DNA of 64,000 nucleotides from an uncultured Pseudodesulfovibrio sp. (GCF_963662885.1 NZ_OY760055.1:320001-384000); one strand, 5' to 3'; shown: positions 16,955-26,788, numbered from the stretch's first letter. Notes: generated by a model from the letters alone, not told the origin. Numbers and translations: made by a program.

Positions 16955-17086
16955 CGGAATAGGCTTGGGAGAGTGGGTCAGATGTGTCGATTTCGGGGTT
17001 CGCGGCTACCGCAGCCGTACCCCCGTACGGCGAGGACAGGTCGCTAACCCCGAAAGCGGCGCAGATGGCCCGCTATCGCAAGCCGC
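16955..17086. repeat. structured dispersed intergenic element, copy A
   Basis: About 132 bases that align end to end with 27024-27152. Shared ends: CGGxATAGGCTT then GAGAGTGGG on the left, and GCAGATGGCC then GCTATCG and AAGCCGC on the right. A central ACCGCAG-hairpin-GAGGA is also shared. Stems here: TTTCGGGGTT (16991-17000) with AACCCCGAAA (17046-17055), extended by GTGTCG/CGGCGC, and apical CCGTAC (17015-17020) with GTACGG (17025-17030). In copy B the same stems are formed by different bases. The right end abuts the stop codon of the DUF748 gene, so on the minus strand it would be that transcript's 3' untranslated region. Confidence 0.8.
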
Positions 17087-20000
17087 TAGTCGATGCCCAG
17101 GTCCGCTCGGTGCTTGGGCACGCCGGTCTTGCCTTCCGACTTGCTCTCCCTGTCCAGCAGGAAGACGCGGTCGGTCAGCTCGGGGTTCTTGGAGATGATG
17201 TACTCCTTGACCGCGCCCGCGCGCTCCATGGCCAGTTGGTGGAACATCTCGTCGGTAATGATGATGCGGTCGCGGATGAATTTCTCCATGACGTCCACTG
17301 GCTGGCGGTCGGTGACGAACAGGGTGGTGGGCTTGACGCCTTCCTCGTCCGGCTCGTCGGCGTACGCCTCGTAGAGCATGTCCTCGTATTCGTCGGGCGC
17401 GACCGTGATCTGGTCCACCGTGGTTTCGGCCCGCTTGGACCGGGGCAGTTCGTCGTACTTCGCCTGCTTGACCTTGTGTTCCAGAATGGCCTGGATGAGG
17501 CCGTTCTTGTCGGCTACCGGGTCCACCACGCCGTCCACTTCTAGCTTGAGTTTCGGGCGTTCGGACAGAGCCTTGATAACGGTGTCCAGCTTTTCCTCTC
17601 CCGGAGAACCCAGGCTGGAGCGGCCCGGATCGAAGACCACGAAGTCCATGTTTTCACCGCCGCCGAACATGGAGCCGATCAGGGAGAACGGCGAGGTCAA
17701 AGCCTTGAACAACAGGTTGATGATCGCCTTGAAAACGATGCCGCCAATGCGGAAGTTCGGGTCGTCCAATCGTCCGGAGATCGGCAGGTTGAGCTGCATG
17801 TCGCCGTTGGAGTCCTGGAGCAGGGACAGACCGAATTCCACCGGGATGTTGGGCGCGTCGGGGCGTTTGTCCTTCTTGCCGAGCTGCAACTGTTCGATGA
17901 AGAACTTGTTCTTGGCGTCCAGAACCCAGTCGTCGGTCTTGAAGGTCACGTCCGCGTAGAGCCGCCCCTTCTGGATGGGGTAGGCGAGGTTCTTCAGGGT
18001 GTACGGAGTCAGGGGCACCAGCTCCATGCCGTTCACCGAGATGGCCAGGTCGGAATAGATGGGCGTGATTACCGGGTTGACCACGCCGGTCACGGCCACG
18101 GGCGTGGGACCGATCTTGGCCTTGAAGTCCACCTTGGGCCGGGCCTCCGGGATCTGGTCGATGTCGGTCAGGGTCAGGGTCATGTCCGTGACCTCGGTGG
18201 AGAAAGCGGGATGCACGCTCTCGTCGTGGAAGGAGACCTTGCCGTTCTGCATGCCGACCTTGCCCACGGTCAGGGTCTCGAAGAACGGCTTCTCCTCGGC
18301 GGCCTTTTCCTCTGTCTGTTCCTCCACCTTCTTGACCTCGGCCTGGGGTACCGGCACGGGCTGCTCGCCCTCGGCGGTCTGCACCTCGGCAGGCGGTACG
18401 GATTCGGGCAGGCGCAGGGCGCGGTTGATGTTCAGCCTGCCGTCCTTGTCCAGATGGATCAGGGCGCGCGGTCCGTCTAGGTTGATTTCGCCGATGGCCA
18501 GGGACATGGGGTCGCTCGAAAAGTCGATGCCCTTGACGTCGAGACGGTCGATGCCCGCCATCTCCGCATCCTCGAAGGTGGTCTTGACCTTGAGTTCGGC
18601 CAGCCCGGTGCTGCCCTTGAGGGTGAATTTCGGGGTCTCGCCGCCGGTGAAGGTGTAACCCAGGTAGGCGAAGGCCTGACCGTCGGATATGAGCAAATCC
18701 GTGTTTTCAGCCAGGTAGCTGTCCAGGGGCCGCAGGCCGAATTTTTCGACCTTGATGGAGCCCGTGGAGGCCAGGGGCTCGACCGTGGCCCGGCCCTGGA
18801 CCGAGAACCAGCCGCCGCCGTTCCAGCCGCCGCTCAGGGCAAAGGGTATCTCCGCGCCCTTTTCCGTGGTGATGTCGGTGGAGTCGACCTTGAAGTTGCG
18901 CACACCGAGGCGGGCCGGGTTGGCCAGGGCCAGATCGCGGAAGTCGGCGGAACCGTCTTCCACCACAAAATGTTTCACTGTCGCGACCCACGGCGTTTCC
19001 GGCTCTCCGGTTTCCTCGGGGGCCGCTTCCTCCGCTTCGGCTTCGGCCGGTTGTTCGGTCTCGGCCTTGATTTCCTCGCCCGCCTTTGCGGCCTCGTCCA
19101 TGACCCGCTGCAGATCCAGACGGCCATCCTTTTCGCGGATGACGGAGGCGGACGGCTCGGTCAGCTTGACCTCGGCCACATCCACCCTGCGTGCGATGAG
19201 ATCCAGGGTGGCTCCCGATACGTCCAGGGCACCCAGGGTGAGGCTCGGTTTCTCGGCATCGGGCTTGCGCACGGCCAGCCCGGACAGGTTCAGAGTGCCG
19301 TTCTGCGCGGTTACCTGCGGCTCGCCGTCCTGGTCGCTGTAGGCGATGTCCACGGAAAAGCCGAGCTTGCCGGAGTCCACCACCAGGGGCTGGGCTTCGT
19401 TGATGTACGGGGCGTAGGCGGGCACGTTCAGGTCCTTGCCCGCCACGGTGACCTTGGCCGACAGGGGAGCCAGGGTGGTTTCACCATTGAGATAGATGAA
19501 CCCTTCCGAGCCGAAGGAGCCCTTGAACACGCTGGTCTGCGCCTCTCGGGTGGAGAGGTTGTCCACCGAAAGATCGAGCTGGGAGAATGTCCGCTTGAAC
19601 CCGCCTTTGACGAAGTCGTCACGGAAATCCATGGTTCCGTCCTTGAGGTCGAAATTGCGAACGTCCAGGACGAAGGCGGAGTTGGTGTCGGCCTTGGTCT
19701 TGACCTTCGGACCGGTGGTCCCGGACTCGGAGCCGGGGAAGTAGTCGGCCCAGTTGATGTCCCCGTCCGCCCGGCGCACGACCTTGAAGAACGGCTGGTT
19801 CATGGTCACCTGCTTGATGGTGAGGGCGTTGTCGCCCAGAGAAAACCGTTCCATCTCGAAGGCCAGCTTCTTCATGGAAAAAACCGAGCCGTCGGTGGGC
19901 GAGGTCAGTTCCAGATCCGTCAGGGTGCCGCCGCCGCCAAGATACAGTTTCATCCGCTGGGCGTCCGGCCGCTCGAAATACAATGAGATGTCCGATGTGA

Positions 20001-20796
20001 AGCGACCGCTCTTGAGCTTGAGCGGTGTCTCGATGGGCACGTATTTCCAGTACTGGTTCAGGTCGACGTCCACGGCGCCCAGCTCGAACTCGGTCAGCAA
20101 CGTCTTGTCGAAGGGCAGGGTCTTGCCTTTGAGTTCCACCGGATCGCCATTGACCACGGCCGAGAACATCGGCTGCGTGAATTCCTTGATCTTGTCCTGG
20201 ATGCTCGAGGTGAACGGCACGCGCAGGTGGATGTCGGAGATGACGTGCTTCTTCTGGCGGGGCCGATCGTCGAAGGTTATGGTCGAGTTGGTCAGCTCGA
20301 AACCGTAGAGGGCGAAGGGAAAGATCGCGTCATTGTCTTTGTTCTCGGGCTTCTTTTCGGCTTCCTTCTGGTTGACGCTGTCCGGGGTGCCGAGCAGGTC
20401 GGAGAAGGAGTATTTGCCGTCGCCGTAAAAGGTCATGTCGACGGTAAGGCCGTCGAGTTTGAGATAGCTGACCACTGGGGCCAATTCCCAGACCGTGGAG
20501 ATGCCGGGCGCCACCTCCATGTGTTTCAGTGAAAGGAGGTCGCCTTCTTCCTTGAGGTTCTTGATGTGCAGTCCGGACAGTTCCAGACGGAGGGTGAGCG
20601 GGTTGAAATAGATTTCGCCTACGGAGGTCTCGCGGTTGGTGGCCTTGGTGACCTGGCTGACCAGAACCGATTTCATGATCGCGGGTGCGGCGAAAAAGCC
20701 GAACAGGGTATAGGCCACGAACGCGGTCAGCAGCCAGAAGACGATGCGTCGAAGGAGCGGGGTACCGAATTTAATCTTGTCTAGGAAAGCCAGCAT
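17086..20796 (-). CDS. large AsmA-like DUF748 envelope protein
   Basis: 1236 residues. One N-terminal membrane anchor (about residues 15-38), then a long beta-rich periplasmic body of repeated segments of the type L-GLHIKN, DLFVKGGF, TLNLSGLAV, characteristic of AsmA/TamB-like and DUF748 proteins that are thought to bridge membranes and move lipids. Two low-complexity acidic linkers rich in Glu, Ala and Pro (around residues 555-590 and 800-835) separate modules. The end (FDPGRSSLGSPGEEKLDTVIKAL... then LKLEVDGVVDP) has OmpA-like spacing, which occurs in DUF748 proteins. Single gene, with a structured element at its 3' end. Role inferred only from family: outer-membrane lipid or envelope homeostasis. 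Confidence 0.85.
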   Translation of the reverse strand: MLAFLDKIKFGTPLLRRIVFWLLTAFVAYTLFGFFAAPAIMKSVLVSQVTKATNRETSVGEIYFNPLTLRLELSGLHIKNLKEEGDLLSLKHMEVAPGISTVWELAPVVSYLKLDGLTVDMTFYGDGKYSFSDLLGTPDSVNQKEAEKKPENKDNDAIFPFALYGFELTNSTITFDDRPRQKKHVISDIHLRVPFTSSIQDKIKEFTQPMFSAVVNGDPVELKGKTLPFDKTLLTEFELGAVDVDLNQYWKYVPIETPLKLKSGRFTSDISLYFERPDAQRMKLYLGGGGTLTDLELTSPTDGSVFSMKKLAFEMERFSLGDNALTIKQVTMNQPFFKVVRRADGDINWADYFPGSESGTTGPKVKTKADTNSAFVLDVRNFDLKDGTMDFRDDFVKGGFKRTFSQLDLSVDNLSTREAQTSVFKGSFGSEGFIYLNGETTLAPLSAKVTVAGKDLNVPAYAPYINEAQPLVVDSGKLGFSVDIAYSDQDGEPQVTAQNGTLNLSGLAVRKPDAEKPSLTLGALDVSGATLDLIARRVDVAEVKLTEPSASVIREKDGRLDLQRVMDEAAKAGEEIKAETEQPAEAEAEEAAPEETGEPETPWVATVKHFVVEDGSADFRDLALANPARLGVRNFKVDSTDITTEKGAEIPFALSGGWNGGGWFSVQGRATVEPLASTGSIKVEKFGLRPLDSYLAENTDLLISDGQAFAYLGYTFTGGETPKFTLKGSTGLAELKVKTTFEDAEMAGIDRLDVKGIDFSSDPMSLAIGEINLDGPRALIHLDKDGRLNINRALRLPESVPPAEVQTAEGEQPVPVPQAEVKKVEEQTEEKAAEEKPFFETLTVGKVGMQNGKVSFHDESVHPAFSTEVTDMTLTLTDIDQIPEARPKVDFKAKIGPTPVAVTGVVNPVITPIYSDLAISVNGMELVPLTPYTLKNLAYPIQKGRLYADVTFKTDDWVLDAKNKFFIEQLQLGKKDKRPDAPNIPVEFGLSLLQDSNGDMQLNLPISGRLDDPNFRIGGIVFKAIINLLFKALTSPFSLIGSMFGGGENMDFVVFDPGRSSLGSPGEEKLDTVIKALSERPKLKLEVDGVVDPVADKNGLIQAILEHKVKQAKYDELPRSKRAETTVDQITVAPDEYEDMLYEAYADEPDEEGVKPTTLFVTDRQPVDVMEKFIRDRIIITDEMFHQLAMERAGAVKEYIISKNPELTDRVFLLDRESKSEGKTGVPKHRADLGID

Positions 20797-21080
20797 GTTG
20801 AACCTGTCCGGAGGGTAAGTGGTTTCGGCGTTGACTCATTCTAGCCCAAATCGGCAGCGGAATCCACGGTTGTAAACAGTTATCTGTTTTCATCTGGGCG
20901 GTACATTTTCGGCCACTGCCGGGGTGTTTCGCCCCGTTGGCTGCAACACTATGGAAAATACGGATTTTGTTGCCCTAATGTCGAAATCCGGTGTATGTGT
21001 GAAGGGAAAACATGCACGCTCCAGGGTCGTTATCCGGCCCGCGGACAAAGGGGCGCGCCAACGCCGAACGGAGCGGGTTC

Positions 21081-22826
21081 ATGTCCGACGTGAATTACTA
21101 CCAGGGTCTGGCCAAAAGCATGATGTTCACCATCATCCTGGTCTCTTTCGCCCCGCTGCTCGTGGTCGTACTCATCGCCGGATACCAGTACAGCGTGGCC
21201 TACGAGGAGAAGGTCGAGGCCCATCTGCGCGAACTGGTCCTCAAGCACGATCAGACCATCGACGCCTACCTGGACGAAAAGATGGCCGAGATCAGGGTCC
21301 TGGCCAAGGTCATCGATCTCGGGCACCTGGCAACGCCCGAGGGCATCCGGTCTCTGCACGACGCGCTGACTTTGGGACACGGCAACGATTTTGTGGACCT
21401 CGGGCTCATCGACGAGAACGGCATCCAGGTCGCCTATTCCGGTCCGTTTCGGCTCCAGGGTTTGGATTACTCCCATGAGCCCTGGTTCAAGGCCGTACGC
21501 GAGAAAACTGTCCACGTCAGCGACGTGGGGCTGGGCATGCGCGGCGTACCGCACTTCATCATCGCCCTGCGTATGCGCGCCGAGGGCCGAGAGTGGGTTT
21601 TGCGCACCACGCTGGATTTCATCGCCTTCAACCGGCTGGTGGAGGATATCCGCATCGGCGAGACCGGCATGGCCTATATCGTCAACCGCGAGGGTGAATT
21701 CCAGACTACCCCGCGCCGGGACATGACCGCCGAGGTCCCGTTCCTGCGTGAACTGGCCCGGTCCCTGATCGGGAGCGCAGACCAGGTGCACGGACGGGCG
21801 GCCATGGCGGTCATGGACAATCCGGCGACCCATCGCGAGACGATTTTCGTGACCAGCCCGATCAAGGGCGGCGACTGGCTGATGGTCTACCAGCAGGATA
21901 CGGACGATGCCTTCGCCACCCTGAACCGCAGCCGCGACCTGGCCATCGGCATCCTGTTCCTGGGCGGGTTGTCCATTACGATCATGGCCTTTTTGATGAG
22001 CCGTCGCATGGCCCGCAAGGTGGCCAAGGCGGACGCGGCCAAGGAGATACTCAACGAGCAGGTCATCGAGGCGGGCAAGCTGGCCTCTGTCGGCGAGCTG
22101 GCCGCGGGTATCGCCCACGAGATCAACAATCCGGTGGCCATCATGGTCGAAGAGGCGGGGTGGATTCAGGACCTCCTCGAGGAGGGGTTGTCCAGGGACG
22201 ACAACGAGCGGGAAGTCCAGCGGGCCTTGAACCAGATCCGCACCCAGGGCGCGCGCTGCAAGGAGATCACCCACAAGCTGCTCTCCTTTGCCCGCAAGAT
22301 CGACCCCACGGTCATGTCGTTCGACCTCAACGACCTGGTCCGGGAGATCGCGGAACTGTCCGGACAGCGGGCCAAATACGCCAACGTGGTCATCGAGACC
22401 AGCCTGGGCGACAACATCGCGCCCATCGAGGCCAGCCCGTCCGAGATGCAGCAGGTCTTCCTCAATCTGGTCAACAACGCCATCGACGCCATGGACCCGG
22501 GCGGCGGCGACCTGGACATCATCACCCGACAGGAGGGCGACACGGTCCTGGCCCTGGTCTCGGACACCGGCTCCGGCATCCCGGAGGCCAACCTGTCGCG
22601 CATCTTCGATCCGTTTTTCACCACCAAGCCCGTGGGCAAGGGGACCGGGCTGGGCCTGTCCATCATCTACGGGATCATCAACAAGCTGGGCGGGACCATC
22701 TCCGTCGATTCGACCGTTGGACGCGGCACCACCTTCACCATCAGCCTGCCCGCCGGAAAGGCCGGGGATGCGGACGGTGCTGGCGGTGAAGGCGACGCGG
22801 CCGGTGACGGAATCCCCAAGGCGTAA
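21081..22826 (+). CDS. membrane sensor histidine kinase with extracytoplasmic Cache-like domain
   Basis: About 581 residues from the ATG at 21081 (GGAG upstream; the frame is open from 21012). Order: membrane segment 1 (about 15-35), periplasmic Cache/PDC-type sensor of about 250 residues, membrane segment 2 (about 289-310), a short coil without a clear HAMP, phosphoacceptor box GIAHEINNP with H346, then the ATPase domain with NLVNNAIDAM, DTGSGIP and GTGLGLS. It heads a cluster with three single-domain response regulators and a PEP-synthase-like protein, all plus strand and closely spaced. The presumed ligand is a small carboxylate or similar, as for many Cache sensors, but that is inference. 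Confidence 0.9.
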   Translation: MSDVNYYQGLAKSMMFTIILVSFAPLLVVVLIAGYQYSVAYEEKVEAHLRELVLKHDQTIDAYLDEKMAEIRVLAKVIDLGHLATPEGIRSLHDALTLGHGNDFVDLGLIDENGIQVAYSGPFRLQGLDYSHEPWFKAVREKTVHVSDVGLGMRGVPHFIIALRMRAEGREWVLRTTLDFIAFNRLVEDIRIGETGMAYIVNREGEFQTTPRRDMTAEVPFLRELARSLIGSADQVHGRAAMAVMDNPATHRETIFVTSPIKGGDWLMVYQQDTDDAFATLNRSRDLAIGILFLGGLSITIMAFLMSRRMARKVAKADAAKEILNEQVIEAGKLASVGELAAGIAHEINNPVAIMVEEAGWIQDLLEEGLSRDDNEREVQRALNQIRTQGARCKEITHKLLSFARKIDPTVMSFDLNDLVREIAELSGQRAKYANVVIETSLGDNIAPIEASPSEMQQVFLNLVNNAIDAMDPGGGDLDIITRQEGDTVLALVSDTGSGIPEANLSRIFDPFFTTKPVGKGTGLGLSIIYGIINKLGGTISVDSTVGRGTTFTISLPAGKAGDADGAGGEGDAAGDGIPKA

Positions 22827-22853
22827 CCCGAAGGCAACCAACAGGAGGGCGAC

Positions 22854-23288
22854 ATGCCTGCCAGAGTACTGCTCGTTGACGACGAAAAGGGTTTTGTGGA
22901 CACCATGGCCAAACGGCTGGAAAACCGGGGCTACACCGTGGGTGTGGCCTACGACGGCCAGCAGGCTCTCGACGCCCTGGAAAAGGGAGAGATTTTCTTC
23001 GACGTGGTCGTCCTGGACGTCAAGATGCCGGGCATGGACGGCAACGAGGTCCTGAAGCGGATCAAGGCGGACCACCCGCTGGTGGAGGTCATCATGTTGA
23101 CCGGCCACGCCACCGTGGAGTCCGCCATCGAGGGCATGAAATCCGGGGCCTTCGACTACATGATGAAGCCGTGCGACCTGGAAGGGCTCATGGACAAGAT
23201 CGGCGATGCGCAGGACAAGAAAGAGGCGCACGAGAACAAGATTCTCGAGGCCCGGGCCCGGCACATCGTGCTGCGCCGGGGCGAGTAG
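22854..23288 (+). CDS. single-domain response regulator 1
   Basis: 144 residues, one receiver domain plus a short charged C-terminal tail and no output domain. Acidic pocket VDDEK, phosphoacceptor D55 in VVLDVKMPGMDG, conserved Thr in MLTGHA and Lys in MMKPCD are all present. It follows the histidine kinase by 27 bases and is the likely primary phosphate acceptor. The next two genes encode further receivers of similar sequence, so this is a tandem family. Confidence 0.9.
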   Translation: MPARVLLVDDEKGFVDTMAKRLENRGYTVGVAYDGQQALDALEKGEIFFDVVVLDVKMPGMDGNEVLKRIKADHPLVEVIMLTGHATVESAIEGMKSGAFDYMMKPCDLEGLMDKIGDAQDKKEAHENKILEARARHIVLRRGE

Positions 23289-23298
23289 GGAGTCCGCC

Positions 23299-23670
23299 AT
23301 GACCGAGGTCCCCATCCGCGTGCTTCTGGTCGATGACGAGCTGGGCTTTCTCGACGTGCTGGCCAAGCGCATGGGCAAGCGAGGCTATGCCGTGACCACG
23401 GCGGGCAGCGGGGCCGAGTCCATCCGGGTGTTGCGGGACCACGATTTCGATGTGGCCGTGCTCGATCTCAAGCTCGATGATATGGACGGCATAGAGGTCT
23501 TGCAGATAATGAAAAAGATGGTGCCGGACATGCCGGTCATCATGCTGACCGGCCACGGGTCCGAGAAGGCGGCAAGGGAAGGCGTCAAATCCGGGGCTTT
23601 CGACTATCTGCTCAAGCCCTGCGATCTGGACGACCTCCTCGACAAGATCGGACAGGCTGTGGCCGGGTAG
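23299..23670 (+). CDS. single-domain response regulator 2
   Basis: 123 residues from the ATG at 23299, ten bases after the previous stop. One receiver domain: VDDEL, phosphoacceptor D56 in AVLDLKLDDMDG, MLTGHGSE and LLKPCD. The phosphoacceptor loop reads LKLDDMDG instead of VKMPGMDG, which sets it apart from its two neighbours and may alter partner choice. No output domain. Probably produced by gene duplication within this cluster. Confidence 0.9.
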   Translation: MTEVPIRVLLVDDELGFLDVLAKRMGKRGYAVTTAGSGAESIRVLRDHDFDVAVLDLKLDDMDGIEVLQIMKKMVPDMPVIMLTGHGSEKAAREGVKSGAFDYLLKPCDLDDLLDKIGQAVAG

Positions 23671-23700
23671 CGGGCAACGACAACAAGACGGGAGTGGCCT

Positions 23701-24111
23701 ATGGCCGATATAAAAGCGCTCCTCGTGGATGACGAGGAATCCTTTCGAAACACCTTGTGCAAGCGGCTTTCCCGCCGCGGCATGACCGTGGAGCAGGCGG
23801 GCTCGGGCGAGGAGGCCCTGGAAATGCTGGTCACCTTCCGGCCCGACGTGATCCTGCTCGACGTGAAGATGCCCGGCATGGACGGATTGACGGCCCTGCA
23901 CAAGATCAAGGAAGTCAGTCCGCTCATCGAGGTGGTCATGCTCACGGGCCATGCCAGCATGGAGATCGCCATCAGGGGGATGGAACTCGGGGCCTTCGAT
24001 TACCTGATGAAGCCCGTGGAATTCGAGGAGCTGCTCTACAAGCTTGAGGACGCCTTCAAGCGCAAACAGTACCACGAGGACCGCATCGCGGCCCGGACCA
24101 GCGGCTCGTGA
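23701..24111 (+). CDS. single-domain response regulator 3
   Basis: 136 residues, one receiver domain: VDDEE, phosphoacceptor D54 in ILLDVKMPGMDG, MLTGHAS and LMKPVE, followed by a short basic tail (about residues 115-136). Like the two before it, there is no DNA-binding or enzymatic output, so it must act by protein contact, possibly on the large protein encoded 74 bases downstream. Same strand and spacing argue for one transcript from the kinase onward. Confidence 0.9.
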   Translation: MADIKALLVDDEESFRNTLCKRLSRRGMTVEQAGSGEEALEMLVTFRPDVILLDVKMPGMDGLTALHKIKEVSPLIEVVMLTGHASMEIAIRGMELGAFDYLMKPVEFEELLYKLEDAFKRKQYHEDRIAARTSGS

Positions 24112-24185
24112 TCGCGGCTATTCCGGCATCTTTCCCCATGAACCCTGCGACCCTGAATTAGACTGCTCGCGAAGGACGATACCCC

Positions 24186-26774
24186 ATGGGCCTGTTCGAC
24201 TGGCTGCGTTTCCGCAAGAAGGAAAAGACCCCCGAGGAGCGGGCCGAGATGCGTCGCGTGTTCGCCACGCGCTACGACCATTTTCGGCTGCTTATCCAGG
24301 CCAACACACGCGCCCATGAGCTCATGGGCGAGTTGGAGGAGGCCCTGCGCGGCTTCACGCCTTACGGCATGCATTTCGTGCGCACCCTGTGCACGCGCAT
24401 TTCCACGTCCATCTACCAGATGGTTCGCCATCTGGGCGAGCTGGAGACGCAGGGCCATGACGATCTGGTCGCGGCCATGCAGTCCATCAACGAGCGGATA
24501 ATGGAGGAGCTGGAGCCGGAAAACCATGTCGTGGGCGGCGATCTGGTCATCGACCTCGCCGAGGTCAACCGCGACCACGCCGACCTTTGCGGCCCCAAGA
24601 TGGCCATGCTGGGCGAGGCTGGGGCGAGCCTCGGTCTGAGCATCCCGTCGGGTTTCGTGGTTACCGTAGCCGCCTTTCAGCGGTTCGCCCACAGCCAGGG
24701 GCTCGGTACGGAGATCGACCGGCTCATACAGACCATGGCGGGCGATGACCGCGAGTCCGTGTTCCAGGCTTCCTCCAGTATCATGCAGTTGATCATGGAG
24801 ACCCGTCTGCCGGACGATCTGGCCGAAGCCATCCTGGCCGCCTACGACCGGCTTGCCGAACGGCTCGGGTCAAGTCCGGATCTGGCCGTGCGCTCCAGCG
24901 CCCTTGGCGAGGACATCGAGGGCTCTTCCTTTGCGGGACAGTACCGGTCCGTGCTCAACGTGGACCGCTCCTCACTGCTCGACGCCTACAAGGAAGTGGT
25001 CGCCTCCAAGTATTCCCGCCAGGCCATGGCCTACAGGTTGAGCCATGGCATCCGCGACGACGACGTGGCCATGTCGGTTGGCTGCATGACCATGGTCGAG
25101 GCCGTGGCCGGGGGCGTGGCCTATTCCGGCAATCCGGTCAACGTGCGCGATGACCGGGTGTCCATCAGTTCGGTCTGGGGGCTGCCCAAGCCCGTGGTGG
25201 ATGGAACGGCCGGGACCGACGAGTTTATCGTGGCCCGCGATCCTTTGCGCGTGGAGGAGGTCCACGTGGCCGACAAGGCAGACATGTACGTTTGCAGCCA
25301 GCACGAGGGTGTCTGCCGTGAGGAGTTGACCGGGGACATGGGGACCCAGCCGTCGCTGACCGAGGAACAGGCTTTGCTAGTGGCCCGGGAGACTGTTCGC
25401 GTGGAGGACCATTTCGGCACGCCTCAGGACATCGAGTGGGCCATGACTCCGGACGGGGCCTTCCATCTTTTGCAGTGCCGACCGCTCATGCGCGTCTCCT
25501 CGGGTGAGGATGCCGCGCCCGCCGCCAACCTGCCGGCGCCGGTACTGACAGGCGGCCGGACCGCCAGCCCGGGCGTGGGCGTGGGGCCGGCCTTCACCCT
25601 GCGCAAGGACGTGGATGCCTTGAGCTTCCCGGACGGCGGTGTGTTGATCCTGCGTCAGGCCCTGCCCAGCAGGGCGGCCCTCCTGGATCGCGCCAGCGCA
25701 CTCATTTCCGAGCAGGGCGGCATGGCCGGGCATCTGGCCAACGTGGCCCGCGAGTTCGGCGTCCCGGCCCTGTTCGGGGTCAAGGACGCGGTGGGCCGGT
25801 TCGAGAACGGCCGTATCCTGACCGTGGATGCCGAGGGCCGGGCAGTATACGAAGGTGCCGTGGAAGCCCTGCTCAAGGACCATCCCCGGCAGCGGATCAT
25901 GCGCGGCAGCCCGGTCCAGGGAGCCCTGCGCAAGGCCGCCCGCCACATCGTCCGCCTGAACCTGACCAACCCGGAGTCCCCGGAGTTCAAGCCCGCCAAT
26001 TGCCGCACTCTGCACGACGTCATGCGTTACTGCCACGAGCGGGCCGTGAACGTCATGTTCGAGTTTGGTACCCATGACGACTACATCGAGGCCGCCAGCC
26101 GTCAGCTCATCTGCGATGTGCCCAAGCAGTTCTGGATTCTCAACCTGGACGACGGGTTCTCGCCCGAGGGCCAGGAGCGCAAGGACCGCTGCATCCTGCT
26201 CGAACACATCGTCTCCTACCCCATGCGGATGCTCTGGGAGGGCATGCAGGCCGTGCCATGGGAAGGCCCGCCGCCGGTTCATGGCCGGGGGCTCATGTCG
26301 GTCATGTTCGAGGCCACCATGAACCCCGATCTGGTGCCGTCGGCCAATACCCGCTACACCCAGAAGAACTATTTCATGGTCTCGAAAAACTACTGCTCGC
26401 TTCAGTCCCGTTTCGGCTTCCATTTCTGCGGGGTCGAGGCGCTGGTGGGCGAGCGGATCAGCGAGAACTACGCGTCCTTCCAGTTCAAGGGCGGTGCCGC
26501 CAACATGGAACGTCGCATCCGCCGCGCCCGGTTCGTGGGCGATCTGCTGGAGATGTTCGACTTCCGCGTGCGCGTGCGCCAGGACAACATGTTCGCCCGT
26601 GTCGAAGGCCTGGACCGTGAAACCATGGGCAACCGACTCAAGATCATCGGCTACCTCATCTCCCATACACGCCAACTCGACATGATCATGTCCAACGACG
26701 CCGCCGTGGCCCACCGTAAGGAGCGCTTCCTCAATGACTTCAAGTTGTTCGACGAACCGTCTGATGTCGAGTGA
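24186..26774 (+). CDS. PEP-synthase/pyruvate phosphate dikinase-like protein lacking the PEP-binding barrel
   Basis: 862 residues. A helical N-terminal region of about 120 residues (basic start RFRKKEKTPEERAEMRR) is followed by the ATP-grasp domain of PPDK/PEP synthase (about 130-440; FAGQYRSVLNV, SISSVWGLPKPVVDG, DIEWAMTPDGAFHLLQCRP) and the phosphohistidine swivelling domain (about 455-560; EQGGMAGHLANVAREFG, H516). The usual C-terminal PEP/pyruvate TIM barrel is absent; residues 570-862 are a different region with no fold I recognise. The protein could therefore phosphorylate an unknown acceptor, as rifampin phosphotransferase does with a similar two-domain core. It is encoded with a histidine kinase and three receivers. 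Confidence 0.8.
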   Translation: MGLFDWLRFRKKEKTPEERAEMRRVFATRYDHFRLLIQANTRAHELMGELEEALRGFTPYGMHFVRTLCTRISTSIYQMVRHLGELETQGHDDLVAAMQSINERIMEELEPENHVVGGDLVIDLAEVNRDHADLCGPKMAMLGEAGASLGLSIPSGFVVTVAAFQRFAHSQGLGTEIDRLIQTMAGDDRESVFQASSSIMQLIMETRLPDDLAEAILAAYDRLAERLGSSPDLAVRSSALGEDIEGSSFAGQYRSVLNVDRSSLLDAYKEVVASKYSRQAMAYRLSHGIRDDDVAMSVGCMTMVEAVAGGVAYSGNPVNVRDDRVSISSVWGLPKPVVDGTAGTDEFIVARDPLRVEEVHVADKADMYVCSQHEGVCREELTGDMGTQPSLTEEQALLVARETVRVEDHFGTPQDIEWAMTPDGAFHLLQCRPLMRVSSGEDAAPAANLPAPVLTGGRTASPGVGVGPAFTLRKDVDALSFPDGGVLILRQALPSRAALLDRASALISEQGGMAGHLANVAREFGVPALFGVKDAVGRFENGRILTVDAEGRAVYEGAVEALLKDHPRQRIMRGSPVQGALRKAARHIVRLNLTNPESPEFKPANCRTLHDVMRYCHERAVNVMFEFGTHDDYIEAASRQLICDVPKQFWILNLDDGFSPEGQERKDRCILLEHIVSYPMRMLWEGMQAVPWEGPPPVHGRGLMSVMFEATMNPDLVPSANTRYTQKNYFMVSKNYCSLQSRFGFHFCGVEALVGERISENYASFQFKGGAANMERRIRRARFVGDLLEMFDFRVRVRQDNMFARVEGLDRETMGNRLKIIGYLISHTRQLDMIMSNDAAVAHRKERFLNDFKLFDEPSDVE

Positions 26775-26788
26775 GGCCTCCGGCGGCC

